A stretch of DNA of 64,000 nucleotides from Setophaga petechia. Taxonomy: Eukaryota; Chordata; Aves; Passeriformes; Parulidae. Positions 12,801-23,279 of the stretch are shown in pieces; position 1 is the first letter of the stretch, and each line of letters starts with the position of its first letter. The stretch is taken from assembly GCA_024362935.1 (NCBI GenBank), contig JANCRA010000003.1, positions 42,221,291-42,285,290 of the forward strand, in the 5' to 3' direction. A program made the translations under genes and the position numbers. The notes under the pieces were generated by a model. The model searched no databases. It worked only from the letters and a program-made list of their open reading frames with translations, and had not been told where the DNA came from.

Positions 12801-15800
12801 TTTACTTTATTTGAAAAAAAAAATTGAATGCAAACTTTTTGAGAAGTGAGGAAAGATTGAAGAGGATTCTACGAGCTGCTAGAAAGGTAGAAAAACCTTC
12901 AAGAAACAGTAATTGTCATATGGAGAGGCCTGGCACAGGATTTTTGAACATTGAATTTGACAGTGAATTTGCTTTTTTTGGGAAAAAAAAAAAAAAGATT
13001 GTGCAGCTAAAGAGCAGCCAGAAAAGATCAAAAACATTATGACAAGAGGAATCAAATGTCCACAGCTAATTCTATTGCCAACCATGAACACAGAAAACAG
13101 GGACTGCCTTTCTGACAGCTCAGCTCATGGCCCTGGGCAAGTCATTTGACTCACTGCTTCGTTTCCTGCCTTCTGCCACCAGGCTGGTAATTGCTGTGAC
13201 CTTCAGCTGTGAAGAACCAGTTAACGGTGGGCAAGAGATGCAGAAATCAATAGAAATATTTGGCTCTCACCTCCTTTCATTCCTCCCACCTGATGCCTAG
13301 TCCATCAGGTCTTTGCATTGCTGAAAACGTGGAAAAGGGACTCCTGCTACTGCTTATTTTTCTCCAGACCCTCGGAAGTCCCAGCACTAAGAGGTTTACA
13401 GTGACCTCAAATTTTCAACTCTTCCTGTAGATGAAAAAAGAAACTTAAGGACACGTCCCTATTTTATTGCCAAGTTCATTAAGTCCCAGTCCTGCTGTAT
13501 TCATCCCTGAAAGCTTTTTGGTCTTGGGGAATTTAGTCTCTTCATGCTGGTGACCATGGTGTCTGGCATGTTCAACCTCCTTGCTCATTCACCCATGCCA
13601 TGGAGTAAGACAGAATTTATGTTACTCAAAGCAGTATCAGAAAGGAGAAAGACAAGCCTTGGTGAGATACCAAAGCAAGTTCCCACTGCCTTTCAAGAAG
13701 GAAACCTTCCCTGTGTGTTGGACTGGTCTGAGCATGGCCAAAGCTGACATGGGACCTGAAGGGACTTCAGCCCCTGGTCACCTGTGACTTAGGACCTGAC
13801 TGCAAAGCTGCACAATGTGGCTGGGATGGGTCTTGGCCCCATATCAACTCCTGGTCCCTTGCTCTGAGTGTTGTTTTCCCCTCAGTTTCCCGGCCACCCA
13901 TTCCTGCTGTTCCAGCTGTGGAAGCAAATGGTGCTAGAAGAGGACAAGGGTTTTCCATCAGAGCTTTGTCAGCGCTTGCCCAACATGCTCCATTTTCATG
14001 AACATGTAACTTCTCTGACATAGATACATCTTCCTCCCCCTCCTCTTACTCCTTTTCTCATCTTCTGTAACAACAGCTCAGGTCACCAAAGTGGCCCAGC
14101 AAAATGCAGCTCAGTGCTACCTCCATGTGAACAGCAAATCGTCCACTTCTTACTCCAGTCAGTTCCCTCTCTCCTCAGGCACTGGAAGATAAAAACCATC
14201 CACCTGTCAAACAAAAGGTCTGATGTGATTTTAGCATTACGTGTCACACAAAGGGTCTCAGACCTATGAAAATGTCACCATATTGACTTCATGCAAACGT
14301 TTATTCCTCACTCTGTTTATACACAGGAAGATGTTTTGCATTCAGCATAGAACAGTGAGATTTATTACAAAGACACAACCAGATCTCTACTGGAAATTAC
14401 CACCATCCTTTCACAGTGAAGCCAGTGCTTTTCTACTGATTCACATCTGCTTGGGATCTCATCTGTTATTCCTAACAGGTAGTCTTAAAGTAAATAAATA
14501 CATGAAAAAGAGCACAATAAAATATTTTCCTCTGCTTTTCAGAGGATGGATGTAAACATGGCAAGGTTCATTCCACCTAGCAGGCTTAAGAGGATGACTC
14601 ATCAAAGCCCTGTGCTTCTCTTCTGGATCTTCAAGGTGTATCAACAATGCTTTATTGATTCACAGTCATGGAAAGTAAAGAAAGAAAAGAGTCTGGGATC
14701 TCTACTGGAACAATATGCCTGACTTCGTACTTCTGCCATTAAGCTGCTGGGATGATGTCATGGAAAAGCATTTATGAGATTATTTTTCCTATCCTCTCAA
14801 ATGGTGGGACTGTCGGTTACACACATGGATCCCTAGGGATCTTTAGATTCATACAGGTCTTAGTGGAGAAGAGAACAAAAAGATCAATAGCTGAAAGTTA
14901 GGCAAAGAAGAAAAGTTCAAGTCAGCAGTAGGACATATGTTTCTAATAGCGATGGCAAGCTAGCCAAATGGGCATTGGGAATGCCGTGTTCCCCTTTGCC
15001 TTAGCTGTCCTCACCAGAACAGGTGCCTCCCTCGAAGGGTTTGTCTGAGACAGGACAGGGTAAGACTAAGGGGATGGACAGCCTGTGTGCTGTGCAGGAG
15101 GAGACCCACCTGTGGTGACCCACTGGGCACAAAGCTGGGACAGGGCACCACTGCCCCTGCCAGGGAGCCCCAGCAAGGGAAGGCAGCCCCCTCCAAGACC
15201 CACTAGCACTGCATGGCTGAGCTCCTTCCACCTTGCACCTGGCCAAGACTGGTTTCAGAAACCTGGCATTTTTCCTGAGAAAAGAAGGTAAGCATACATC
15301 ACCCCTGCAGAAGTCTTTCACCTTTCCCTGTGTACCAGCTAGGAAAATTCATCTCTCTGCATCACTTAATGTGGTAGAAATTACGTGGTTTGAGTGCTTA
15401 TCCTTTCCCCTTTCCCTTCAGTGCTGGCAGTGCCTGCATCAGGAGGTTTAATAGTACTTTCCCTTATTTAATTTACATCAGGGACGTGCTGGATGGCAAC
15501 AAGGTGGGAGGAAAAGCACTACAAAGAGGGCAAAAACTCCCCAGACCTTCATTGTTCTGTCTCCCTTCTTGTTCCTACTTCCAAAACACCACTAAAAGCA
15601 AATAAATACCTTTATAGGAGGAGGCAGGATGTGATTTTCTCCTCTTTCTCATATATATTGCTTCCCTGCCTCTCCTGTGGGTTTGCCTTCCCCCACCTCC
15701 CTGTTCCCTTCCTCCCTACCTACGTTTGACCTGAGCAGCAGCAGAAGCCTGACCATAGCCTGAAGGGATTTGCCTTGTGCCTTTAGTGGGATGGAGTTTG

Positions 15801-18079
15801 GATTTCCTTATCTGTCCCCAGTAGGGCCATGTGTTTTTTCTCTGCTCCCCCTCCCTGCAGATGCGTGTTGAGGGCAGCAAGAGACAAGGGGTCCTTGTAA
15901 GTGCCTTATGATAATTGCAGAGCAGCGACTGCTCAGAAAATCTAAATTCCTCCCTGACATTTCCAGTCTAAAGCTCCCACTGACTCAGCTGCTGCTTGTG
16001 ATATTTAAACAAGGATTATCTCGATTTTTATTCTTTTCTTTTTTGATAATGGGATGGCAGAAGGTTAGTTTAACACTTTCCTGTGGTTGGTTTGGCTGTT
16101 ACTGATCCCATACTCTTCAGGACTGTAACCAAATCTCTGCTTCCCAAGTCACTCATGTGGCATAACTAGGAGGATCAAAGGCTCCTGTCATAAAAAACAA
16201 GGATTTTTCCCCAGATTGTCATCTTTTCAAATTTTTTCTCCAGAGTGAGCTTTACCATACCTGAAAATTTACAGCTTTGAGTGTAAAAGGACTCATCCCT
16301 TTGGCTTCAGCACAACTGCACTTACCATCCCTCCAGGTTCCCAAGCATTCCATCTTGGGAATGATGAGAGACACCCAGCTCCAACTCTTCCAAGAGTCCT
16401 TGTCATCCCAAGAAACCTCACCATGTCCTAAAGGATGCCCTGGGGTACACAGGCTCCAGAAGGCTGTCATGGGGATCAGCCTCTCTCCTGCACTCAGAAA
16501 TGGGAGCAGGATCAATATGGCTGATAACCTGTTATTAAAGCATGCACTGAGTCAGAGTGCCCTGCCATTAGCCAGAGGTTTATTCCTGAAATTGGCTGAG
16601 AAACTGGTGAGGATGAGGCGAGGAGGAGCCAAGGGAAGCTCAGAAAGGGTCTAGACTGGGGTGCAATCCCAGCACCACATGCAGGACCAGCTTCCTTCCC
16701 TTGTACTGGGGTTTGCAAATAACTGAGCAAAAAATGAGCGGTCCTTTCTGCTTTTCAAAGAGATTAAGTGGTTAGAAGGTGGGCAGGGGGCTTTCCCAAA
16801 CCCCTTGTGGAGGCTAGGGTGGGGTGCACTGGAGAAATTTAAGCAGAGCAGACGTGCTTGAAAGCATGGGAGAGGTGGGCACATGGTGGGCCATGGGCTG
16901 GACGCAGCGAGGCTGAGGATGGGAGCGAGCATCTGCCTTTGCACAGGCTGTCCCTAGCCCTGGCAGTGTCTGTGGGGAGTGTCAGGGCCCTGATGCCTCA
17001 CACATTCCCTATCACACTGCTGCAGTCAGGCAGAGCAAACATCCCTAATGGAGCTGCTCCTGCTGCGCCGCCGATAAGCAGCTCAGGGCAGGAGCAGGGA
17101 CAACGGCCTGTGCTTCCCCATGTTCTGTGACATAGGGCTGCTTTTCAGCCCTGGCAGCTCCTGGACAAGGCCTCTGTTAAGCCCTTGTTTGATCAGGACC
17201 AGTGCTGTTTGGAATGCCTTCCTGCTGCAGGAGGATGACAGCTTGGGGGCATGGTGCAGAGCTGGTGTGGCTCCCCTGCCTGTCTTGGGTCACCCCCTCC
17301 AAGGGCCAGACCTTCCTCACGTGGACTCAGGGACATCATCCAGGGCAGGAGCAGTATAGGCCATGCCACATCTTGGATGGGCAGAACACCTTGTCTCCTC
17401 TAGTGGTCCCCCCAGCTTAAGCACTTGTTTCCACTCATGGGGTGTCTCCATGGCAAATGGCAGCTGCCAGGCAGTGGAGGTCATGGCTGAAATAAAATGC
17501 TGCTCCCTGGTTTACTCCTTGAGGATAAAATTCCAGAGAAGGAGTGCTCTTCTCTTCCAGCACAGCAGTGTGATACAGCTGTGCACAAGACCTCCTCTCC
17601 TCCTCTCCCACCTAGAGAGCAGCAGGCAGCCACCAAACCACAGTCAAAGAAGTGGAGCTTAGGCACAGAGACATAATGGGGGCCTGAGTGCAAGGGTGAG
17701 ACCAGTTATCCTTAGATTATCTTTCCTAGCTTCTTGTTTCCACAAATTAGCCTCTCCATCTGGTCCAGATCTATCTGAAAGGCCTTCTGTGCAAGCACCT
17801 CTCAGAGCATGTTTGGGGCTAGTCAGGTGACAAGGTGTTTAGAACTTCTCTGTCAGAGAAATCCATGCTCCAAGACAGAAAACACATTGTGGGTAGCTCC
17901 CACTGGTCTCTTTTTGGTCCCCTCTGCAGACCCCAAAAGGACTTGGAGGACTCCTCATTCCCAGGAAAGGCTTAAAATCTAGAATTGAAGTGAGGTTATC
18001 CCAGGTAACATGTGACACACTGGATGGCCAGATGGCTATGGTGCCCTTCCAAAGGACCTTTGCAGGCTGAAGAAGTGGT
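6831..18079. other. Intergenic DNA upstream of TH; no gene recognised
   Basis: No coding exon or RNA gene is recognised in this 11-kb stretch. It should contain distal TH control sequence. Visible items are an AT-rich, CpG-poor block (about 8830-9660) with a 30-bp A/T-only run at 9159-9188, an 18-base poly-A at 11784-11801, a block with overlapping open frames on both strands (about 12090-13090), and a MARE-like TGACTCAGC plus CAGCTG cluster at 15981-15990. Open frames of 60-140 codons elsewhere lack splice sites or recognisable similarity. Confidence 0.6.
11784..11801 (+). repeat. Poly-A run, 18 bases
   Basis: This is an uninterrupted run of A. It could be the tail of an old retrocopy or simply a homopolymer. 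No parental gene is recognised upstream. Confidence 0.85.
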
Positions 18080-18250
18080 CAGCTCCAGCAAGTGACAGTG
18101 CACAGTCCTGCCCCTGCAGGGCAACAATCCCAGGCACCAGCACATACTGGGAGCCAACTGGCTGGAAAGCAGCTTTGCACAAAGGCCCTAGGGGTACTGG
18201 TGGGCCCAGCTGAACCCAGTGCCATGCATCTGCTCTGCCTAAGCAGGGTA
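18080..18250 (+). mobile_element. CR1 LINE fragment (3' part of ORF2 region)
   Basis: The stretch reads, in sense orientation, like the CR1 segment around cagtcctgccc, ggcaacaatcccaggca, ggctggaaagcagctttgca and ctaggggtactggtggg, followed by a degenerate match to the segment about opposing ancestral Met-Ser-Gln codons. I recognise this from the general CR1 consensus of birds. It is 5'-truncated, carries substitutions and small indels, and stops before the 3' end of the element. The frames across it are broken and no protein is expected. The orientation is plus. Confidence 0.75.
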
Positions 18251-21200
18251 CACAACAAGCCAGTCTTGAAACCCCTTCCAACTTCAACCACCCTGCCCTT
18301 CTGGGATCATCAATGCAGAGAATACAAAAGAAAAGGAATATAGCAGCGCTTGAAAAAAATCCTCTTCAAAAGCCCACCTGAAACAATCTCTCCCACAAAA
18401 ATTTAAAAAACCCAAAAGCAAGCAAAATAAAAGAACAAAAAAAACAACCCAATGTCTCCTTCCCTCCAGCTGGTCAACACACTTTTCAGTTTGCTGGGAA
18501 AATTTTTATGTAAGGATCACTTGGTGCCCTTGTTAACTACATGACACCTTATTACCTTCTCCTGATTGCCATGACACATTGCAGTGACTTCCAGACCAGC
18601 CATGGGGCTCTGTACCCAGCCCCAGTGGGTCCCTGATGCCCAGGGGCAGCTGTGAGCTGTGGAGATGGACTCCAGCAGGGCCAGGCCAGCACGGAACAGG
18701 AACCAGGCTGCTGCTGGTGACGTGCCTGCTGGCCTGTCCTCTGCACTGGCACAGAGTGACTCAGTGCTCCAGGCTGGCCCCACGCTGAGTCACAGCCAGG
18801 GACCCTTCCCCCACATCCTCCAGCCTCCTTAGCACAGGTAGATTGGGACAAATGGTGGCTCATGGGATTCTTCAGAAGGTGGGTGTTTGTTCATCACTGC
18901 CTTTGGATTTCCTAGAACAGGAAGGTGCTGCATTTCTGTTCATAGTAGCCTAAAAAATCATATTTACATCCTTTCTAAGGCTATTCTGTAATCATGGCAC
19001 CACACACTGGTCCCTTCCCTGTATCCCCCAATGGTTGTTTTATCAGACCTCCAACATAGGCTGAGTGAGAAAAACAGGCTGAGTTTCCCAGTGGTGCCTC
19101 ACCAGCTCTCCTGGTCCCTGTGCTATTCTCCTGTCTCACTGTAGGTGGTAGGATTGACCATGGCTAGGGCAGTCCCTGGGCTTCTACTCTTGCTAGCAAG
19201 GCCTGAGAAGCAGACCAGCTTCTCCCAGAGTCACAGCTGTGCTGGACGTAAACTTCTGCTCACATCCCCACCTGCATGACTGAAAGAAACTCCATTCTTG
19301 TGTTTCTTGAGAACTAGTGGCCTGGAGAAGTCTGCAACACAGTCCTAAACACGGAATCTCCTTCTGAGGGCCATCTTACCTTAAAATAGGAAGTAAAGCT
19401 GATGTAGAAACCTTCTGTGTTTATTTTGTATGCAAATCAGCTATAAAGTCCTGTGGCCATCTCCACCCTTCCTTTTGCTCAGTGCTATCGAAATTCTGTT
19501 AGGTCTCAAGGAGATGTAATCAGAGAGGCATCCGGAAGGAAGTGAAATCCAAACCATCCTCTCAGCACCCCTGACTCACCATCAACAAAAGGAATTGGTC
19601 AAAAATGTTCCTGATGTTGCAAGCTTCTCCTGACTCTTTCTCTGAAGCCCCCCTTCTGCCCCAGGTTCTGGTGGTCAGCCAGGGATTGGTCTGGGAGGCA
19701 GAAGGCTGGAGCTGCTCCCGAGGGCCCTCATGCCAGGCAAGGCAGGCAGGCTCTGCCTTGATGGGGGGACACATCAAAGGAGGACTGCAAAACTTTGGCA
19801 GCACTCAGGCGTGCTCCTGTCCTCCTTTCCACTGACAGATGCTTCTTACAAACTTAGCAGATGTCCGTAAAGAAGTGGTTTCCTGAAACAAGAGGGACTT
19901 CAAATAGCTTTCTGCCTTTCAGTAAACATTCATTTGTTCAATGGGTGGAGATGGGTATGAGGGAGCCTGAAATCTCATTCCCCTGTTGAATTTCCAGGAA
20001 GCCAAGCATGCTGAGTCCAGCTGGACACACAGCCCCAGCCCACAGACATGTCCTGTCCCTTGTCTTCCCATGACAGCATGTTTGCTCACCCTCTTTCACT
20101 CTCGTTTTCACACTTCCAAGGGGATCCTGCTTCACTTCAGGGTGACTGACAATAATCTCTGGGAATAGGCATCTGCTTCTCCTTCCTCATCAGCCCCTAA
20201 CCCTAACCTGCAGCCTGGGGTTGTCTCCTGACAGCAGACAGGGAACAGCTCCAAAGATGAGCATATCCCATGGGAGGGCAGGGCAGGGCTGGCCACTTCT
20301 CCCCCTTTCTCCACACTCAAAACCCATGGCACCCAAAAAGGTTTTGGTTCAGACCCCTGTATTGAAGTGACTGTTCTGGGCTTAATTTTTGGAAAGCTGG
20401 ACACTTAGTCACTTTCGAAAAATTATCTGTCTGCTGTGAAAAATAGGGCCACAGGCTTCATCTGAAACTGTTTCTGAAAGGTCTTAAATCCCCTGTTCCT
20501 TTTGATGCATTTTTTAAACCTGCTTTTTCCTTCTTTTCTCTGTTGTTACTGCTTTCCTTATAAGTGGAGGCATGGGTCAGTTTTGCTTCACTGCATTTCT
20601 TTTCAGCATTAAATAGTGACCTGCTGAAGTGGCACAGGGATGTGCTGGCATTTTGCAGCCTTTTATTAGGCAGCAGTCCACTTGTGAGTGCTGAAGAGGA
20701 CTTAACCACCGCGGCTGTCAGGAGGCAGGCAGAGGCCAGGGAAGGGTAATTGAGGGTTTAGACAGCATTTGGCTCCCTGAGACACCGACCATCAAACCCA
20801 GGCAGGGCTATTGATCAGCCCCTCAAGTGGTCTGCCTCTCCTATTAGCGCTGTCCCCAGCAAGGCACAGGGTATTGAAGAAATATAGATTTTTGGTTGTG
20901 CTTTGTAGTGACAGCAGAGGAAGGTGGAATTGGGAGGCACATGCAAAAAGCAGGACGTGATCTCTTTATGGGGAAAAAGACAGGGTTGTTTTCCCAGTGC
21001 AAAGGCAGAGCTTGGTGGTACCATCACCTTGGGGCAGCAGGGCATCTGAGCTGGTGTGGGACACTTTCATGCGAAATCCTTCTCAGATAATGTAGTCTTA
21101 ATTGAAAGCACCCCAAATTACAGACTGAAAGCTTTTCTGTTTAGGGAATGAGCAGTTAAAATGCAAAGAGGAGTTAGTTGTGCAGTTAAAAACAATGGAA

Positions 21201-21729
21201 AACCAGACCTAAAGAAAGCACCCTTGGTAAAAGAGAGGACGGCACTCTTTCTAGCCAAGGCAGTTTGATATCTTAACCACGGGCCTGAAAGAAAATGGTG
21301 GAAAACTTTACAGATAGGAATGACCTGGTGGTGCAGTGAATGCAGAGAAATCTGTAGTTTTCTGTGGAGTGTTTTAAGGCGGAAAACAGGTGAAATAGAT
21401 AACCTGTGCAAGACAGGGATGATCTGTGCATGCCTGAGGCTATCAGGACAGCAGTGGGCTGTGATGAACAAATGACTTCCTCGCAGGGTGCACCGTGAGG
21501 GCTGCAGGGTGCGGGAGGACGAGCCGGGGTTGGAAGGTGCCATCCCAGCAGTGAGGAGACCCTCACTTGAAACAGTCCTGCTCCTATGAACTGCTTCCCT
21601 GGGAGGGTATCCCCGGCCTGCTGTGTGCCAGCAGTGCATGATCAGCTCTGGGGCTCCACCTGGGCCTCACACGCTTTACCCAGGTGATGCAGGACAAAAT
21701 CAGGGGCACAGACAAACTCAGCGACAGAC
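18251..21729. other. Intergenic DNA; no gene recognised
   Basis: No coding or RNA gene was recognised. Two AP-1/MARE-type sites lie close together at 18757-18792. A 14-base telomere-like CCCTAACCCTAACC at 20195-20208 is too short to mean anything. A 173-codon open frame on the minus strand (21118-21639) has no recognisable similarity and is treated as chance. Confidence 0.55.
18757..18792. promoter_or_regulatory. Paired AP-1/MARE-like sites
   Basis: TGACTCA (18757-18763) and TGAGTCA (18786-18792) lie 29 bp apart. The second sits in cgcTGAGTCAcagc, close to an extended MARE. Two perfect 7-mers within 36 bp are suggestive of an enhancer, but these motifs also occur by chance. Confidence 0.35.
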
Positions 21730-22030
21730 AGGGCACGGCGGGAGCTGTGCCTCAATGGCAAGGAGGGCCCTGCTGCTCCGCTGCTGTTTCACCCCGGGGA
21801 AGGCGAAGGAGAGGCCGGAGTTTTGGGAGATGCGGTCCCGGAGGTCTCAGTGCTCGGCGCGGCCGGGCCGTGCCGGGAGGGGCGGTAGCAGCAGCGCAGT
21901 GCGGCGGCAGCGCACCGGGCGGCGCTGCGGCTCCGCCGGCAGCCAGGGCATCCTGCCCCCGCACCGCTCCTTGAACCCGGCATCCTGCCCCCACGCCGCT
22001 CCCTGAACCCGCCATCCTGCCCCCGCACCG
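21730..22030. promoter_or_regulatory. CpG-dense block (orphan CpG cluster)
   Basis: CpG frequency rises sharply here, with cggcgcggccgggccgtgcc and gcggcggcagcgcaccgg, against an intergenic background of very few CpGs. It runs straight into a C-rich minisatellite. Such blocks usually stay unmethylated and may act as promoters, but I see no matching gene, TATA box or coding exon beside it. Confidence 0.5.
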
Positions 22031-22620
22031 CTCCTTGAACCCGGCATCCTGTCCCGCATCCCTCCCTGAACCCGCCATCCTGCCCCCGCACCGCTCCTTG
22101 AACCCGGCATCCTGTCCCGCATCCCTCCCTGAACCCGCCATCCTGCCCCCGCACCGCTCCTTGAACCCGGCATCCTGTCCCGCATCCCTCCCTGAACCCG
22201 CCATCCTGCCCCCGCGCCGCTCCCTGAACCCTCCATCCTGCCCCCCGCACCGCTCCCTGAACCCGGCATCCTTCCTCCGCACACCTCCTGCTTCTCGGCA
22301 TCCTGCCCCCCGCACCGCTCCCTGAACCCGCCATCCTGCCCCCGCACCGCTCCCTGAACCCGGCATCCTGCCCCCGCATCCCTCCCTGAGCCCCGGCATC
22401 CTGCCCCCGCATCCCTCCCTGAGCCCCGGCATCCTGCCCCGCACCCCTCCTGCTCCCTGGCATCCTGCCCTGCATCCTTCCCTGAACCCGCCATCCTGCC
22501 CCGCATCCCTCCTGCTCCCCGGCATCCTGTCCCGCACCCCTCCCTGAACCCGGCATCCTGCCCTGGCACTCCTCCTTCTCCCCTCCATCCTGCCCTGGCA
22601 CCCCTCCTCCCTCCCCGGCT
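21949..22620. repeat. C-rich minisatellite with a 63-bp higher-order unit
   Basis: About 20 copies of a 30-35 bp unit built around catcctgcccc, gcaccgctcc and tgaacccg are arrayed over 670 bp. Units of about 30 and 33 bp alternate. In the centre they form an exact 63-bp compound repeat, with three identical copies starting at 22012, 22075 and 22138 and a fourth beginning at 22201. Perfect identity points to recent amplification or conversion. Copies are more divergent toward 22620. Because 63 is a multiple of three, all frames stay open, which explains overlapping open frames of 240-346 codons. The complementary strand is G-rich, with G-quadruplex potential. Confidence 0.93.
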
Positions 22621-22884
22621 ATGGGGCTGCAGGCAGCCCCGCTGCTGCCCCCCGTAGCGGGCTCCATCAAACGCGAGCCCCTCTGCCCAAAGAGTGGCTC
22701 AGCGCCAGAGTCCGTGCCAGCCCCAGCGAGGTCTGGCTCTCCCTGCCTCGGGCTGTGGCTGTCCTTGGGGCAGTGGGAGGGTACAGCTGCAAAGCCCCTC
22801 TCCAGCAGCCCACACCCGAAGTGTTTCATGGTTTACTGCAAGATACAAGACCTGGCTTTTTTCCTTTGAATGCACGTGCTGCAA

Positions 22885-23275
22885 ACGGACCATGAAGATG
22901 GTTAGAGGGCTGGAGTGCCTCTCCAGTGGAGACAGGCTGAGAGAGTTGGGGTTGTTCAGCCTGGAGAAGAGGAATCTCCAGGGTGACCCCAGAGCAGCCC
23001 CACAGTCCCCAAAGCAGCCTACAAAAAGGCTGGGAAGGGACTTTTTACAAGGGCATGTAGTGAGAGGACAAGGAGGGAAATGGAGACTGAAAGACAGGAG
23101 GTTTAGATTAGTTATTAGGAAAAATATCTTTACTGTGGGGGTGGTGAGGTACTGGAACAGGCTGCCCAGAGAAGTTGTGGATTCCCCACCCCTGGAAGTG
23201 TTCAAGGCCGAGTTGGATGGGGCTTTAAGCAACCTCATCTAGTGGGAGGTGTCCTTGCTCATGGCTGAGGTCTAA
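22885..23275 (+). mobile_element. CR1 LINE 3' fragment, about 390 bp
   Basis: This is a clear sense-strand match to the 3' part of avian CR1. The order is gaggactggagtgcctctcc-like start, gttgttcagcctggagaaga, gggactttttacaagggcat, tttagatta, ctttactgtgggggtggtga, tactggaacaggctgcccag, ttccccacccctggaagtgt, caaggccgagttggatgggg and the final tagtgggaggtgtccttgct. It is 5'-truncated, as usual for CR1, and lacks the last few dozen bases including the short terminal repeat. It abuts unique DNA on both sides. Confidence 0.92.
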
Positions 23276-23279
23276 AGAC

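Noticed and set aside
20195..20208. Telomere-like CCCTAACCCTAACC
   Set aside because: At just over two repeat units it is expected by chance and is not an interstitial telomere.
21118..21639. 173-codon minus-strand frame
   Set aside because: No domain, splice context or similarity was recognised. Its length is near what chance gives for a window of this size.
21789..22829. 346-codon minus-strand open frame with repeated Gly-Arg-rich peptide
   Set aside because: It is an artefact of a minisatellite whose period is divisible by three. Several frames stay open at once and there is no recognisable domain.
22694..23242. 182-codon plus-strand frame
   Set aside because: Its latter half is the translated CR1 3' region, which is non-coding in the element, joined by chance to upstream GC-rich sequence.
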